NCBI GenBank assembly: GCA_020048405.1
Contig: JAIFMP010000051.1
Coordinates: 1 to 40,947 of the forward strand
DNA length: 40,947 nt
Source: Hydrogenophaga sp.
GTDB lineage: Bacteria > Pseudomonadota > Gammaproteobacteria > Burkholderiales > Burkholderiaceae_C
Direction of reading: 5' to 3'
The notes beneath the pieces were generated by a model. The model was not told the origin of the DNA, searched no databases, and saw only the letters and a list, made by a program, of their open reading frames with translations. Shown here piece by piece: positions 33,888 to 40,947 of this stretch. Both the position numbers and the translations under genes were made by a program. Every line of letters begins with the position of its first letter. The stretch's first letter is position 1.

Positions 33888-34568
33888 TCAGATCAAGGGC
33901 CCAAAGTCTGTTTCGTAGGTTCTCCGACCCAAGCTGACCGACTGCGGTGATTGCCCCTCGCGCAAGGCGCGCTCGAAAGCGGCCAATTCTTCCGCACTCA
34001 CGTCATCGTCCTCAGAGGGGGGAGCCTCCACCAACGTGTCAGGAAACCCGTCTTCTTTGGGATGGTCTGTTTTTCGCCGTTGGAAAATCGGTTTCCCCAC
34101 CGCCTGGGGTGGCGCTGACAACGCAGATGACGCGACGGCTGCTGGTGGTGCGGCTGAGTCTTCAGGCAAGGCAGCAGGAACGGGGGCAGGTTCCGCCTGC
34201 TCCTGAACAAGCCGCCAATAAACCCCCGTGACCTTGATTTTGTAGCGACGCATGGCGTTGAGGCCGATGCGTGCTTCCATGGCATGGAGCTCACCTTGCG
34301 AATCCACATGCCTCCCTGCCGCCATTGGAAGCATGTCGACCATCACAGCAAACTGGTGACCGCGCGTGTCAAGACGCGCCACGCTGACCCTGTAACCCGG
34401 CGAGAGCAAGCCATGGTTGACCATGACGTCGCGCACGGCATCCTGCACCATCTGCCGGCGAAAAGCCATCCGCTCCTCCAGAGTCATGCTGGACTGCTTG
34501 CCTGGCTCCTGAGCAGCCACTGGCGCGGCAGACGGGCCTGCGCCGAACCATTTGTCAAACCAACCCAT
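33888..34568 (-). CDS. Conserved protein of unknown function
   Basis: A 226-residue protein I do not recognise. It begins MGWFDKWFGAG behind a strong GGAGGA site, so I use 34568 rather than the upstream start at 34667. A middle region (about residues 30-140) looks folded: ERMAFRRQMVQDAVRDVMVNHGLLSPGYRVSVARLDTRGHQFAVMVDM. It is followed by a Pro/Ala-rich linker and an acidic C-terminal segment (SEDDDVSAEELAAFERALREGQ). There is no signal peptide or membrane helix. The tail converges on flgN, 16 bases apart. Cytoplasmic. The position does not prove a flagellar role. Confidence 0.75.
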   Translation of the reverse strand: MGWFDKWFGAGPSAAPVAAQEPGKQSSMTLEERMAFRRQMVQDAVRDVMVNHGLLSPGYRVSVARLDTRGHQFAVMVDMLPMAAGRHVDSQGELHAMEARIGLNAMRRYKIKVTGVYWRLVQEQAEPAPVPAALPEDSAAPPAAVASSALSAPPQAVGKPIFQRRKTDHPKEDGFPDTLVEAPPSEDDDVSAEELAAFERALREGQSPQSVSLGRRTYETDFGPLI

Positions 34569-34594
34569 GGCGAGTTCCTCCGCATCTGTGAGAC

Positions 34595-34616
34595 GGCAAA
34601 ACCAAATCGGTTTGCC
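34595..34616. promoter_or_regulatory. Small inverted repeat between divergent genes
   Basis: GGCAAAACC and GGTTTGCC pair around AAATC with one bulged A. It lies in the 102-base gap between the unknown gene and the MarC-family gene and could be an operator or an mRNA hairpin. No clear promoter boxes were recognised next to it. Confidence 0.25.
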
Positions 34617-34670
34617 TGTGAGGTAAGTGTAAGATGCCGCGCCCCTACCGACCCTGACCGAAAGCAACGC

Positions 34671-35342
34671 TTGGAACTGATTTACACCTTCCTGAAGGCC
34701 TTGGTCATTGTTCCCCTGACCTTGCTGCCGATCATCAACCCACTGAGCGGGGCACCGGTGTTCACCGCCACGGCAGGGAGCGACTCACAGGTGGCACAGC
34801 GACTGGCCAAGCAGGTGGCCATCAATTGCTGGTTTGTGCTGGTGGTGTCCATGCTGGTGGGCACCTACGTGCTGGACATTTTTGGCATTTCTTTGCCCAT
34901 TGTGCGGATTGGCGGTGGCTTGCTCGTGGCGGCCGCCGGCTGGCGAATGCTCAACAGCCAAGACGACGATTCTGTGCGGCTAGCCGTGGCGCACAGCCAG
35001 GCCACCGAACTGTCGGAAGCTGACATTGTTCGCCGCAGCTTTTTCCCCATCACTTTCCCGCTCACCACCGGGCCAGGTTCCATTGCGGCGGCGATTGCAT
35101 TGGGAGCGAAAGCCCCCACCACGCCCGCCTTGTACGTGGTGGGGGCTTTTGTGGCCGTGCTGGGCAGCGCAATCACCGCCCTGGTGATTTATATGGTCTA
35201 CAAACACGCAGCCACCTTGCTTGCCCGCCTGGGCGAGGTAGGCACCCTCGTCATGATGCGTTTGGTGGCGTTCATCCTGCTTTGCATCGGCATTGAAATC
35301 ATGTGGACAGGTTGGGCAGAACTCAACCACCTCAAACTCTGA
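34671..35342 (+). CDS. MarC family integral membrane protein
   Basis: A 223-residue protein of the MarC/UPF0056 family with about six transmembrane helices. Family features are IIPLTLLPIINPLSGAP-like spacing at the N-terminus, the internal RSFFPITFPLTTGPGSIAAAIALGA motif, and the C-terminal helix FILLCIGIEIMWTGW. It is often annotated as an antibiotic-resistance or NAAT-type transporter, but its function is unproven. The start is the TTG at 34671, since the frame upstream has no family likeness. The ribosome-binding site is weak. Confidence 0.85.
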   Translation: MELIYTFLKALVIVPLTLLPIINPLSGAPVFTATAGSDSQVAQRLAKQVAINCWFVLVVSMLVGTYVLDIFGISLPIVRIGGGLLVAAAGWRMLNSQDDDSVRLAVAHSQATELSEADIVRRSFFPITFPLTTGPGSIAAAIALGAKAPTTPALYVVGAFVAVLGSAITALVIYMVYKHAATLLARLGEVGTLVMMRLVAFILLCIGIEIMWTGWAELNHLKL

Positions 35343-35363
35343 ACCAAACACGCCGGACACACC

Positions 35364-35849
35364 ATGCAAACCAACGCACTCGCCCTGCTGCTCGCTGCCA
35401 GCACCTGTCTGACACTGAACACTCCGGTGTTTGCCGAGCAGGTGGGAGAGGTGAGCACCGTGTTCAAATTCATCGGAGCCAATCACAAGATTGTGGTGGA
35501 CGCTTACGATGACCCCAAGGTCAAGGGGGTGACGTGTTATGTGTCCAGGGCGAAAACAGGTGGCATTTCAGGCACCCTGGGTCTGGCCGAAGACAAAGCA
35601 GAAGCCTCTATCGCTTGCCGACAGGTCGGGCCGATTTCTTTTGAAGGCAAACCCCTCAAAGCACAGGAAGACGTCTTTTCAGAGCGCATTTCGCTGGTGT
35701 TCAAAACCCTGAACGTCGTGCGAATGGTGGATGCCAAGCGCAACACGCTGGTATACCTGACTTACTCAGACCGCGTCATAGAAGGCTCCCCTGAAAACAG
35801 CGTGACCGCAGTGGCGCTGGGGCCTGACATCACCATTCCCCTGAAATAA
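35364..35849 (+). CDS. creA: CreA family periplasmic protein
   Basis: A 161-residue protein matching the CreA family of unknown biochemical function. The signal peptide cleaves after VFA (about residue 24). Conserved stretches are [47 protein letters not shown] and [34 protein letters not shown]. Length and motifs are normal. It lies 21 bases after the MarC gene. No creBCD genes are nearby. Confidence 0.92.
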   Translation: MQTNALALLLAASTCLTLNTPVFAEQVGEVSTVFKFIGANHKIVVDAYDDPKVKGVTCYVSRAKTGGISGTLGLAEDKAEASIACRQVGPISFEGKPLKAQEDVFSERISLVFKTLNVVRMVDAKRNTLVYLTYSDRVIEGSPENSVTAVALGPDITIPLK

Positions 35850-35882
35850 AAAAGCCGCTGCCCGTCGGGAACGGGAAGCGGC
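35848..35882 (-). terminator. Intrinsic terminator of ccoG
   Basis: Reading on the minus strand, GCCGCT and AGCGGC (six pairs) and CCCGT with ACGGG (five pairs), separated by one mismatch, form a stem ended by TTTTTT. It lies 34 bases downstream of the ccoG stop. The same stem lacks a T-run on the plus strand, so it mainly terminates ccoG. The T-run abuts the creA stop codon. Confidence 0.85.
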
Positions 35883-35916
35883 CCATTCAAGGGCGTGTCA
35901 CCACGCCCCGGAATGT

Positions 35917-37353
35917 TCAGCGCGGGACCATGAAAGCGGCTTTCTCGGTCACACCGTGGCTGCCCTCGCCTGTGCTTCGGATGCTGAATTGCACAGGGTG
36001 GGAACCCGGTTGAGCGGCACCTGGTGGCAACTGAACGCGCACCGCCATCGAGCGCACCTCAGTGGACAGCACCTCGATTTCAGGCTCAGACACCAATTTC
36101 AGACCGGGCATGCCTTCAACCGTCAGCTCGTAGCGCTGAACAGACTCTGTGGCATTCATGATTTGCAGTCGGTAGACGTTCTCGATAAAGCCCTGCTCCA
36201 CCTGACGGGCCAGCGCTCCACGGTCACGGATGACATCCACCTTCAAAGGCACACGCATATACAGGCTGATGCCCAATGCCACGCAGATGGCAGCCAGGAT
36301 GCCGGTGTACACCAGCACACGTGGGCGCATCGCGCGTTTGACCATTTGAGCGGTGCTCCACCCATTGGCCATTCCGTTTTGTGTGGAGTACTTCACCAAC
36401 CCTTTGGGGTAACCCACCTTTTCCATCACTTCGTCGCAGGCATCGATACACGCACCGCAACCGATGCACTCGTACTGAAGGCCTTTGCGAATATCAATGC
36501 CCGTGGGGCACACCTGCACACACAGCGAACAGTCAACGCATGAACCCAGACCCAGGGCTTTGGGATCGGCTTTTTTGGAACGGGCACCACGGGGTTCGCC
36601 ACGCGCTTCGTCGTAGGTCACGATCATCGTGTCTTTGTCGAACATGGCGCTCTGGAAACGGGCGTAAGGGCACATGTATTTGCACACCTGTTCACGCATG
36701 AAACCGGCGTTGCCATATGTGGCAAACCCATAAAAGAACACCCAGAACGTCTGCCACGGCCCCAGGGATGCGGCGAGTGTCAGTGCGGTCAGTTCACGAA
36801 TAGGGGTGAAATAGCCCACGAACGTGAAACCGGTCCACAACGCGAACACGCCCCACAGCCCATGTTTGCTGGCTTTGCGGGCGAGTTTTGCCATCGAAAA
36901 ATCGCCTTTGTCCAGACGCATGCGGGCTGCCCGGTCACCTTCGACCTTGTGCTCTATCCACATGAAAATCTCGGTGTACACCGTTTGTGGACACGCATAA
37001 CCGCACCACAGCCGCCCTGCAACCGCTGTGAACAAAAACAGCGCCAGCGCCGCGATCACCAGCAAACCGGTGAGGTAAATGAAGTCTTGCGGGTACAGCA
37101 CCAAACCGAAGATGTAGAAGCGGCGAGCTTCCAAGTCAAACAGGATGGCCTGGCGAGCGTTCCACTCCAGCCAAGGCAAACCGTAAAACACGATCTGCGT
37201 GATCCACACCGCCGCCCAGCGCCATTTGGAGAACAGGCCATGCACCGCTTTGGCGTAAATGGCTTGGCTGGACTGGTAAAGCGAAATCAGGATTTCTTCT
37301 GGCTCGCCACCCGCATTGGGTTGGGCACTGCTGGACTTGGACTCGGTGTTCAT
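35917..37353 (-). CDS. ccoG: Cytochrome c oxidase accessory protein CcoG
   Basis: CcoG (FixG/RdxA), 478 residues, is a membrane iron-sulfur protein that supplies copper for assembly of cbb3 oxidase. It has several membrane helices, the GRLWCGYACPQTVYTEIFMWIEHKVEG motif, and two four-cysteine clusters (CVDCSLCVQVCP and CIGCGACIDAC). A C-terminal Ig-like region (IMNATESVQRYELTVEGMPG) follows. The start at 37353 gives MNTESKSS. Upstream in-frame codons to 37473 lack family likeness. No ccoNOPQ genes lie in the window. I saw no convincing FNR box upstream. Confidence 0.96.
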   Translation of the reverse strand: MNTESKSSSAQPNAGGEPEEILISLYQSSQAIYAKAVHGLFSKWRWAAVWITQIVFYGLPWLEWNARQAILFDLEARRFYIFGLVLYPQDFIYLTGLLVIAALALFLFTAVAGRLWCGYACPQTVYTEIFMWIEHKVEGDRAARMRLDKGDFSMAKLARKASKHGLWGVFALWTGFTFVGYFTPIRELTALTLAASLGPWQTFWVFFYGFATYGNAGFMREQVCKYMCPYARFQSAMFDKDTMIVTYDEARGEPRGARSKKADPKALGLGSCVDCSLCVQVCPTGIDIRKGLQYECIGCGACIDACDEVMEKVGYPKGLVKYSTQNGMANGWSTAQMVKRAMRPRVLVYTGILAAICVALGISLYMRVPLKVDVIRDRGALARQVEQGFIENVYRLQIMNATESVQRYELTVEGMPGLKLVSEPEIEVLSTEVRSMAVRVQLPPGAAQPGSHPVQFSIRSTGEGSHGVTEKAAFMVPR

Positions 37354-37482
37354 GGTCACTTTGATGGATGGTGTGATGCGACTTGGATTCCAATTTTCGT
37401 GCCATGTCAGCGCCTCACCTGCACTGAGCGGCAAAAAACCAAAAAATCTTTGTTTTTCAACGACTTTCGCCAATCAGGCAAC

Positions 37483-38085
37483 TCAGATCAGCGGAGGCAG
37501 AGGCACAAAGCACCCGCCATTTACGGCAGGACTGCCAAGTGTGACAGGCAAAGGCGTCGCTGTCAGGCAACGCTCCAGCCGCAGCAGCCAGCCTTGCCCG
37601 CCTTGTGTCCAGCCACCCGACAAGTTGGCCAGGGGCACCATGCTGTTGGTCGATATCACCGATGAATGGTTGTGCATGACCACGTAGCGACCATCAGAGT
37701 GCGTCACCACCTGCATGCCCTGCGTACCATCGGACAAGAACACCAGCACGGGCAATGCCAGTTGGGCCAGCGCGGCGGGCGGGTGCCGCTCCAGGTAAGC
37801 CTTCAGCCCCAGCCTCTCGGCTGCACCGATCAGATCCTGGATGCCCAGCCGGGCCTGCAGGTCAATGCCCGCGATCTGCGCCAGTTGTGTGGCATCGGTC
37901 GCAACACCGAGTGCCGACGCCAGATCGGCCAAGCAGGTCACAGCAGGCCGAGCAGCGAACTGCCCCGGAAAAAAGAAAGACCCGGCGTCGCCGTGCCTCG
38001 AGCGTTGCCCACTGCCGGGCAGGGCATCCTGCACGCCAAAACCCGATACCCCGAACGACGAACCCGACAATTCACTGCTGAACAT
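37483..38085 (-). CDS. Orphan C39 peptidase-like domain protein
   Basis: A 200-residue protein. The N-terminus is rich in Gly and Ser. Residues about 47-170 look like the C39-like domain found at the N-terminus of type I secretion ABC proteins (TCLADLASALGVATDATQLAQIAG... DLIGAAERLGLKAYLERH... LPVLVFLSDG). A cysteine occurs in TCLADL at the family catalytic-cysteine position, but the usual His-containing strand and Asp are not clear, so activity is doubtful. No membrane or ATPase domain follows, because ccoG begins 129 bases later. The start at 38085 has AGGGGG upstream. It could be a remnant of a secretion ATPase or a free-standing adaptor. Confidence 0.6.
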   Translation of the reverse strand: MFSSELSGSSFGVSGFGVQDALPGSGQRSRHGDAGSFFFPGQFAARPAVTCLADLASALGVATDATQLAQIAGIDLQARLGIQDLIGAAERLGLKAYLERHPPAALAQLALPVLVFLSDGTQGMQVVTHSDGRYVVMHNHSSVISTNSMVPLANLSGGWTQGGQGWLLRLERCLTATPLPVTLGSPAVNGGCFVPLPPLI

Positions 38086-38218
38086 GTGACACCCCCTGGC
38101 AAACCGCTGAAACCGGGGTTTCGGCAGCCTGTGCTGCTCACCCCTGTGAGAGCAACGATGGTAGGTGCCACCGGCCTGCCACGCCATCCACCATTTGGGG
38201 GAGGCGTGGCGGCCCGTG
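38086..38218. other. Intergenic region with two hairpins
   Basis: This gap, between the RND pump stop and the C39-like gene, contains GAAACC-GG-GGTTTC, extended by two flanking pairs, at about 38117-38136. It also contains GCCACGCC/GGCGTGGC, an 8-bp stem with a loop of about 15 bases, at about 38176-38213. Neither is followed by a T-run on the minus strand. They may be weak terminators or regulatory hairpins. No gene is seen here. Confidence 0.35.
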
Positions 38219-40947
38219 TCAGGTTTTGCGCTTGAACAAACGCCCGACCCACAGCGCCACGTCGTCCACGTACGTGAACACCGCCGGAATGACCAGAAGG
38301 CTCAGGAAGGTGGAGGTGATGAGCCCGCCGATCACCGCCACCGCCATGGGCGAGCGGAACGACGAATCCGCCGCCCCCCAACCCACCGCAATGGGCAGCA
38401 TACCCGCGCCCATGGCCAGTGTGGTCATGATGATGGGGCGAGCCCGCTTGTGGCAGGCGTCCATCAGCGCGTCAAACCGCTGCATAGGGGCCACAACAGG
38501 GTGGCCGTCAGACCCGTCGTTGCCCCTTCGAGCGACGATGGCGTACTCCACCAGCAAGATGGAGTTCTTGGTGGCAATGCCCATGAGCATGATGAGCCCG
38601 ATGAGCGATGGCATGGAAAAGCTCTTGTCCGCCACCAGCAGCCCCACAAACGCACCGCCCAATGACAGCGGCAGCGCCGCCAGAATGGTGGCAGGGTGCA
38701 GAAAGTCCTTGAACAGCAGCACCAGCACGATGTAGATGCACAGCACGCCGGTCAGCATGGCAAGGCCAAAGCTGGCAAACAGTTCGCCCATCACCTCGGC
38801 ATCACCCACCTCCACCACCTTCACGCCGGGGGGCAGGGTCTTGATGGCAGGCAGCGCCTGCACCTGTTGCGTCACATCACCCAGCGGCATGCCCGACAGC
38901 TCCACTTCGAAGGTGATGTTGCGGGAGCGGTTGTAGCGGTCAATCACCGCTGGGCCACTGGTCAGTTCCAGCTGCGCCACCTGGCTGATCATGACCGGGC
39001 CGTTCTTGCCCGACACCGTCAGCCGCTCCAGCAGCCCCAAGTCCTGACGGGCTGCGCTGTCGAGCTTGACGACGATGGGCACCTGCCGCTGGGCCAGGTT
39101 CAGCTTGGGCAACGCAGCGTCGTAGTCGCCCAACGTGGCGATGCGCAGAGTGTCTGAAATGCTGGCTGGGGTCACGCCCAGGTCGGCCGCAGCCGCAAAG
39201 TTGGGGCGAATGGCCACTTCCTGGCGCACCAGCGCGGCGCTGCTGGCAATGCTGCCCAGGCCTTGGATGGTGCGCAGATCTTTTTCCACCGCGCTGGCGG
39301 CTTCACCCAGCGCCACGGGGTCTTCGCCCGTCAGCACCAGGATGTATTTTTCGCCCGAACCACCCAGGCCGACCTTGCTGCGCACGCCGGGCAGGTCGCT
39401 CAGCACCTCTCGCATACGGTTTTCAATCACCTGCTTGCGGGGCCGCTCGCCGCGTGGCGTGAGTTGGATGGTCAGGGTGGCCTTGCGCGCCTCTGCCGCA
39501 CCGCCTCCGGCAAATGGATCAGAGCCTGCGCTGCCACCGCCAATGGTGGTGTACACGCTTTTGACGTCGCTCACCTTGGTCAGCAACATGCGGGCTGCCT
39601 CGGCCGTATGCAGAGTGTCTTTCAGCGTGGAGCCGGGGGGCAACTCCAGGTACACCTGGGTTTGTGAGTTGTCGTCGGGCGGGATGAAGCCCGTGGGCAA
39701 CAGCGGAATCAGCATGACCGAACCCACAAAAAACCCTATGGCCGCCAACCCGGTGATGAAGCGGTGGCGCAAACACCAACTGACCCACATCAGGTAGCGG
39801 GGCATCCACCATGGCTCCTGGTGCTCGTGTTTGCTGGGCCGCATGATGTACGCGGCCATCATGGGGGTGAGCACGCGGGCCACCACCAGCGAGGCAAACA
39901 CCGCCAGCGACGCTGTCCAGCCAAATTGCTTGAAAAACTTGCCCGGTATGCCGCTCATGAACGCAGTGGGCAAAAACACCGCAATCAACGTGAAGGTGGT
40001 GGCAATCACGGCCAGGCCAATTTCGTCGGCGGCCTCCATGGCGGCCTTGAAAGGCGGTTTGCCCATGCGCAGGTGCCGCTCGATGTTCTCCACCTCCACG
40101 ATGGCATCGTCCACCAGAATGCCGATCACCAGCGACAGCGCCAGCAACGTCACCACGTTGATGGAAAAGCCCAGGTAGTGCATGCCAATGAAGGCTGGAA
40201 TGACTGACAGGGGCAGTGCCACCGCCGACACGAACGTGGCCCGCAGGTCGCGCAAAAAAAGCCACACCACCAGCACCGCCAGGATGGCGCCCTCGTACAG
40301 CAGCACCATGGAGCCGTCGAACTCTTCCTCCACCGGGGTGACGAAGTCAAACGCCTCGGTCAGCTCCATGTCGGGGTGGGCCACTTTCAGATCGGCCAGG
40401 GCGGCGCGCACGGCTGCGCCCACCTCCACCTCGCTGGCTCCCCGGCTGCGCGCCACTTCAAAGCCCACAACGGCCGTGCCATTCAGCAGTGCGGCAGCGC
40501 GTGGCTCGGCCACGGTGTCGCGCACACTGGCCACGTCGCTCAGGCGGATGCGTTTGGGTGGGATGTTGGGGTTGTTGCCCCCCACGCTCAACTCCAGGTT
40601 GGCCAACTCTTGCGCTGTGCCCACGGTGGCCAGGGTGCGCAGCGGTTGTTCACTGCCGCCCAAATCGGCGCGCCCGCCCGATGATTCAAGCTGCACCTGC
40701 TTCAACTGGCGGCTGATGTCCGCCGCGCTCACACCTAGCGCCTGCATGCGTGCCGGGTCCAGCTCCACGGCCACCTGGCGTTCGGCACCGCCCACGCGGT
40801 TGACCGCGCCCACACCGCGCACCGACAGCAGCTTTTTGGTGACGGTGTTGTCCACGAACCAGCTCAGCGCTTCGTCGTCCAGGCTGGGCACGCGCACCGT
40901 GTAGGCCAGCACTGGGGAGCCCGCCAGGTCGATTTTTTTGACGATGG
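38219..40947 (-). CDS. RND-family efflux transporter permease (partial, runs off the right edge)
   Basis: The 3' part of an AcrB/MexB-like inner-membrane pump, at least 909 codons. The frame continues to the window edge (preceding residues read IVKKIDLAGSP). The transmembrane core includes SLVIGILVDDAIVEVENIERHLRMG, with the two aspartates of the proton relay, and MLMGIATKNSILLVEYAI. Large periplasmic porter and docking regions lie between. It exports drugs or other small molecules with a membrane-fusion partner, probably encoded upstream outside the window. The stop is at 38219-38221. Substrate unknown. Confidence 0.93.
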   Translation of the reverse strand, partial: IVKKIDLAGSPVLAYTVRVPSLDDEALSWFVDNTVTKKLLSVRGVGAVNRVGGAERQVAVELDPARMQALGVSAADISRQLKQVQLESSGGRADLGGSEQPLRTLATVGTAQELANLELSVGGNNPNIPPKRIRLSDVASVRDTVAEPRAAALLNGTAVVGFEVARSRGASEVEVGAAVRAALADLKVAHPDMELTEAFDFVTPVEEEFDGSMVLLYEGAILAVLVVWLFLRDLRATFVSAVALPLSVIPAFIGMHYLGFSINVVTLLALSLVIGILVDDAIVEVENIERHLRMGKPPFKAAMEAADEIGLAVIATTFTLIAVFLPTAFMSGIPGKFFKQFGWTASLAVFASLVVARVLTPMMAAYIMRPSKHEHQEPWWMPRYLMWVSWCLRHRFITGLAAIGFFVGSVMLIPLLPTGFIPPDDNSQTQVYLELPPGSTLKDTLHTAEAARMLLTKVSDVKSVYTTIGGGSAGSDPFAGGGAAEARKATLTIQLTPRGERPRKQVIENRMREVLSDLPGVRSKVGLGGSGEKYILVLTGEDPVALGEAASAVEKDLRTIQGLGSIASSAALVRQEVAIRPNFAAAADLGVTPASISDTLRIATLGDYDAALPKLNLAQRQVPIVVKLDSAARQDLGLLERLTVSGKNGPVMISQVAQLELTSGPAVIDRYNRSRNITFEVELSGMPLGDVTQQVQALPAIKTLPPGVKVVEVGDAEVMGELFASFGLAMLTGVLCIYIVLVLLFKDFLHPATILAALPLSLGGAFVGLLVADKSFSMPSLIGLIMLMGIATKNSILLVEYAIVARRGNDGSDGHPVVAPMQRFDALMDACHKRARPIIMTTLAMGAGMLPIAVGWGAADSSFRSPMAVAVIGGLITSTFLSLLVIPAVFTYVDDVALWVGRLFKRKT

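Noticed and set aside
1-40947. CRISPR array, insertion sequence, integrase or prophage
   Set aside because: No direct-repeat array, transposase or phage structural gene was seen on either strand.

Overview
This window looks like chromosomal DNA from a flagellated, aerobic betaproteobacterium of the Burkholderiales, most likely family Comamonadaceae. That is inferred from the high-GC coding, the gspG-H-I-J-K-L-M-N-D-E-F order with a separate gspC, the flgBCDEFGHIJKL operon divergent from flgA-flgM-flgN, and the style of the proteins. No rRNA, tRNA, CRISPR array, IS element or integrase was recognised. Coding density is very high and no gene-free stretch exceeds 300 bases.

Layout. (1) 7-1213, minus strand: a HepT/MntA-type (HEPN/nucleotidyltransferase) toxin-antitoxin pair directly behind an OsmC/YhfA-family thiol protein. 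(2) 1214-1434: a 15-bp perfect palindrome over a plausible promoter, two small hairpins and a strong terminator, which together look like a small RNA or an ilvA leader. (3) 1435-4136: ilvA, visibly broken near its 5' end, then an isolated cobT. (4) 4218-15446: a nearly complete type II secretion locus, with gspC divergent from gspGHIJKLMNDEF. The genes overlap or nearly touch and are evidently translationally coupled. (5) 15461-20429: a cN-I-like 5'-nucleotidase, an Ig-like/RCC1-repeat lipoprotein, a YddA/SbmA-type ABC exporter, and queC. (6) 20462-33871: an HDOD signalling protein at the tail of the flg operon, the flagellar rod, hook and ring genes flgL to flgB, the divergent flgA, and flgM-flgN behind a textbook sigma-28 promoter. 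(7) 33888-40947: a conserved unknown protein, a MarC-family membrane protein, creA, ccoG, an orphan C39-like domain protein, and the 3' part of an RND efflux pump that runs off the right edge.

The most striking feature is a recurring lesion. ilvA, flgJ and flgL each lack roughly 20-23 bases inside a conserved protein segment. Both flanks are intact but in different frames. flgE has also lost any recognisable ribosome-binding site and start codon, and the ABC transporter may have an in-frame loss of similar size. The rest of the window shows no other obvious frameshift. This points to systematic short losses in the assembly, or to a real deletion process. Either way, isoleucine synthesis and motility cannot be inferred from this sequence as it stands.

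Functionally the window joins two envelope machines: type II secretion of folded periplasmic proteins, and the flagellar axial structure with its anti-sigma checkpoint (FlgM) and chaperone (FlgN). Around them lie surface, transport and signalling genes and, at the left edge, a lower-GC defence/addiction cassette that may have been acquired horizontally.
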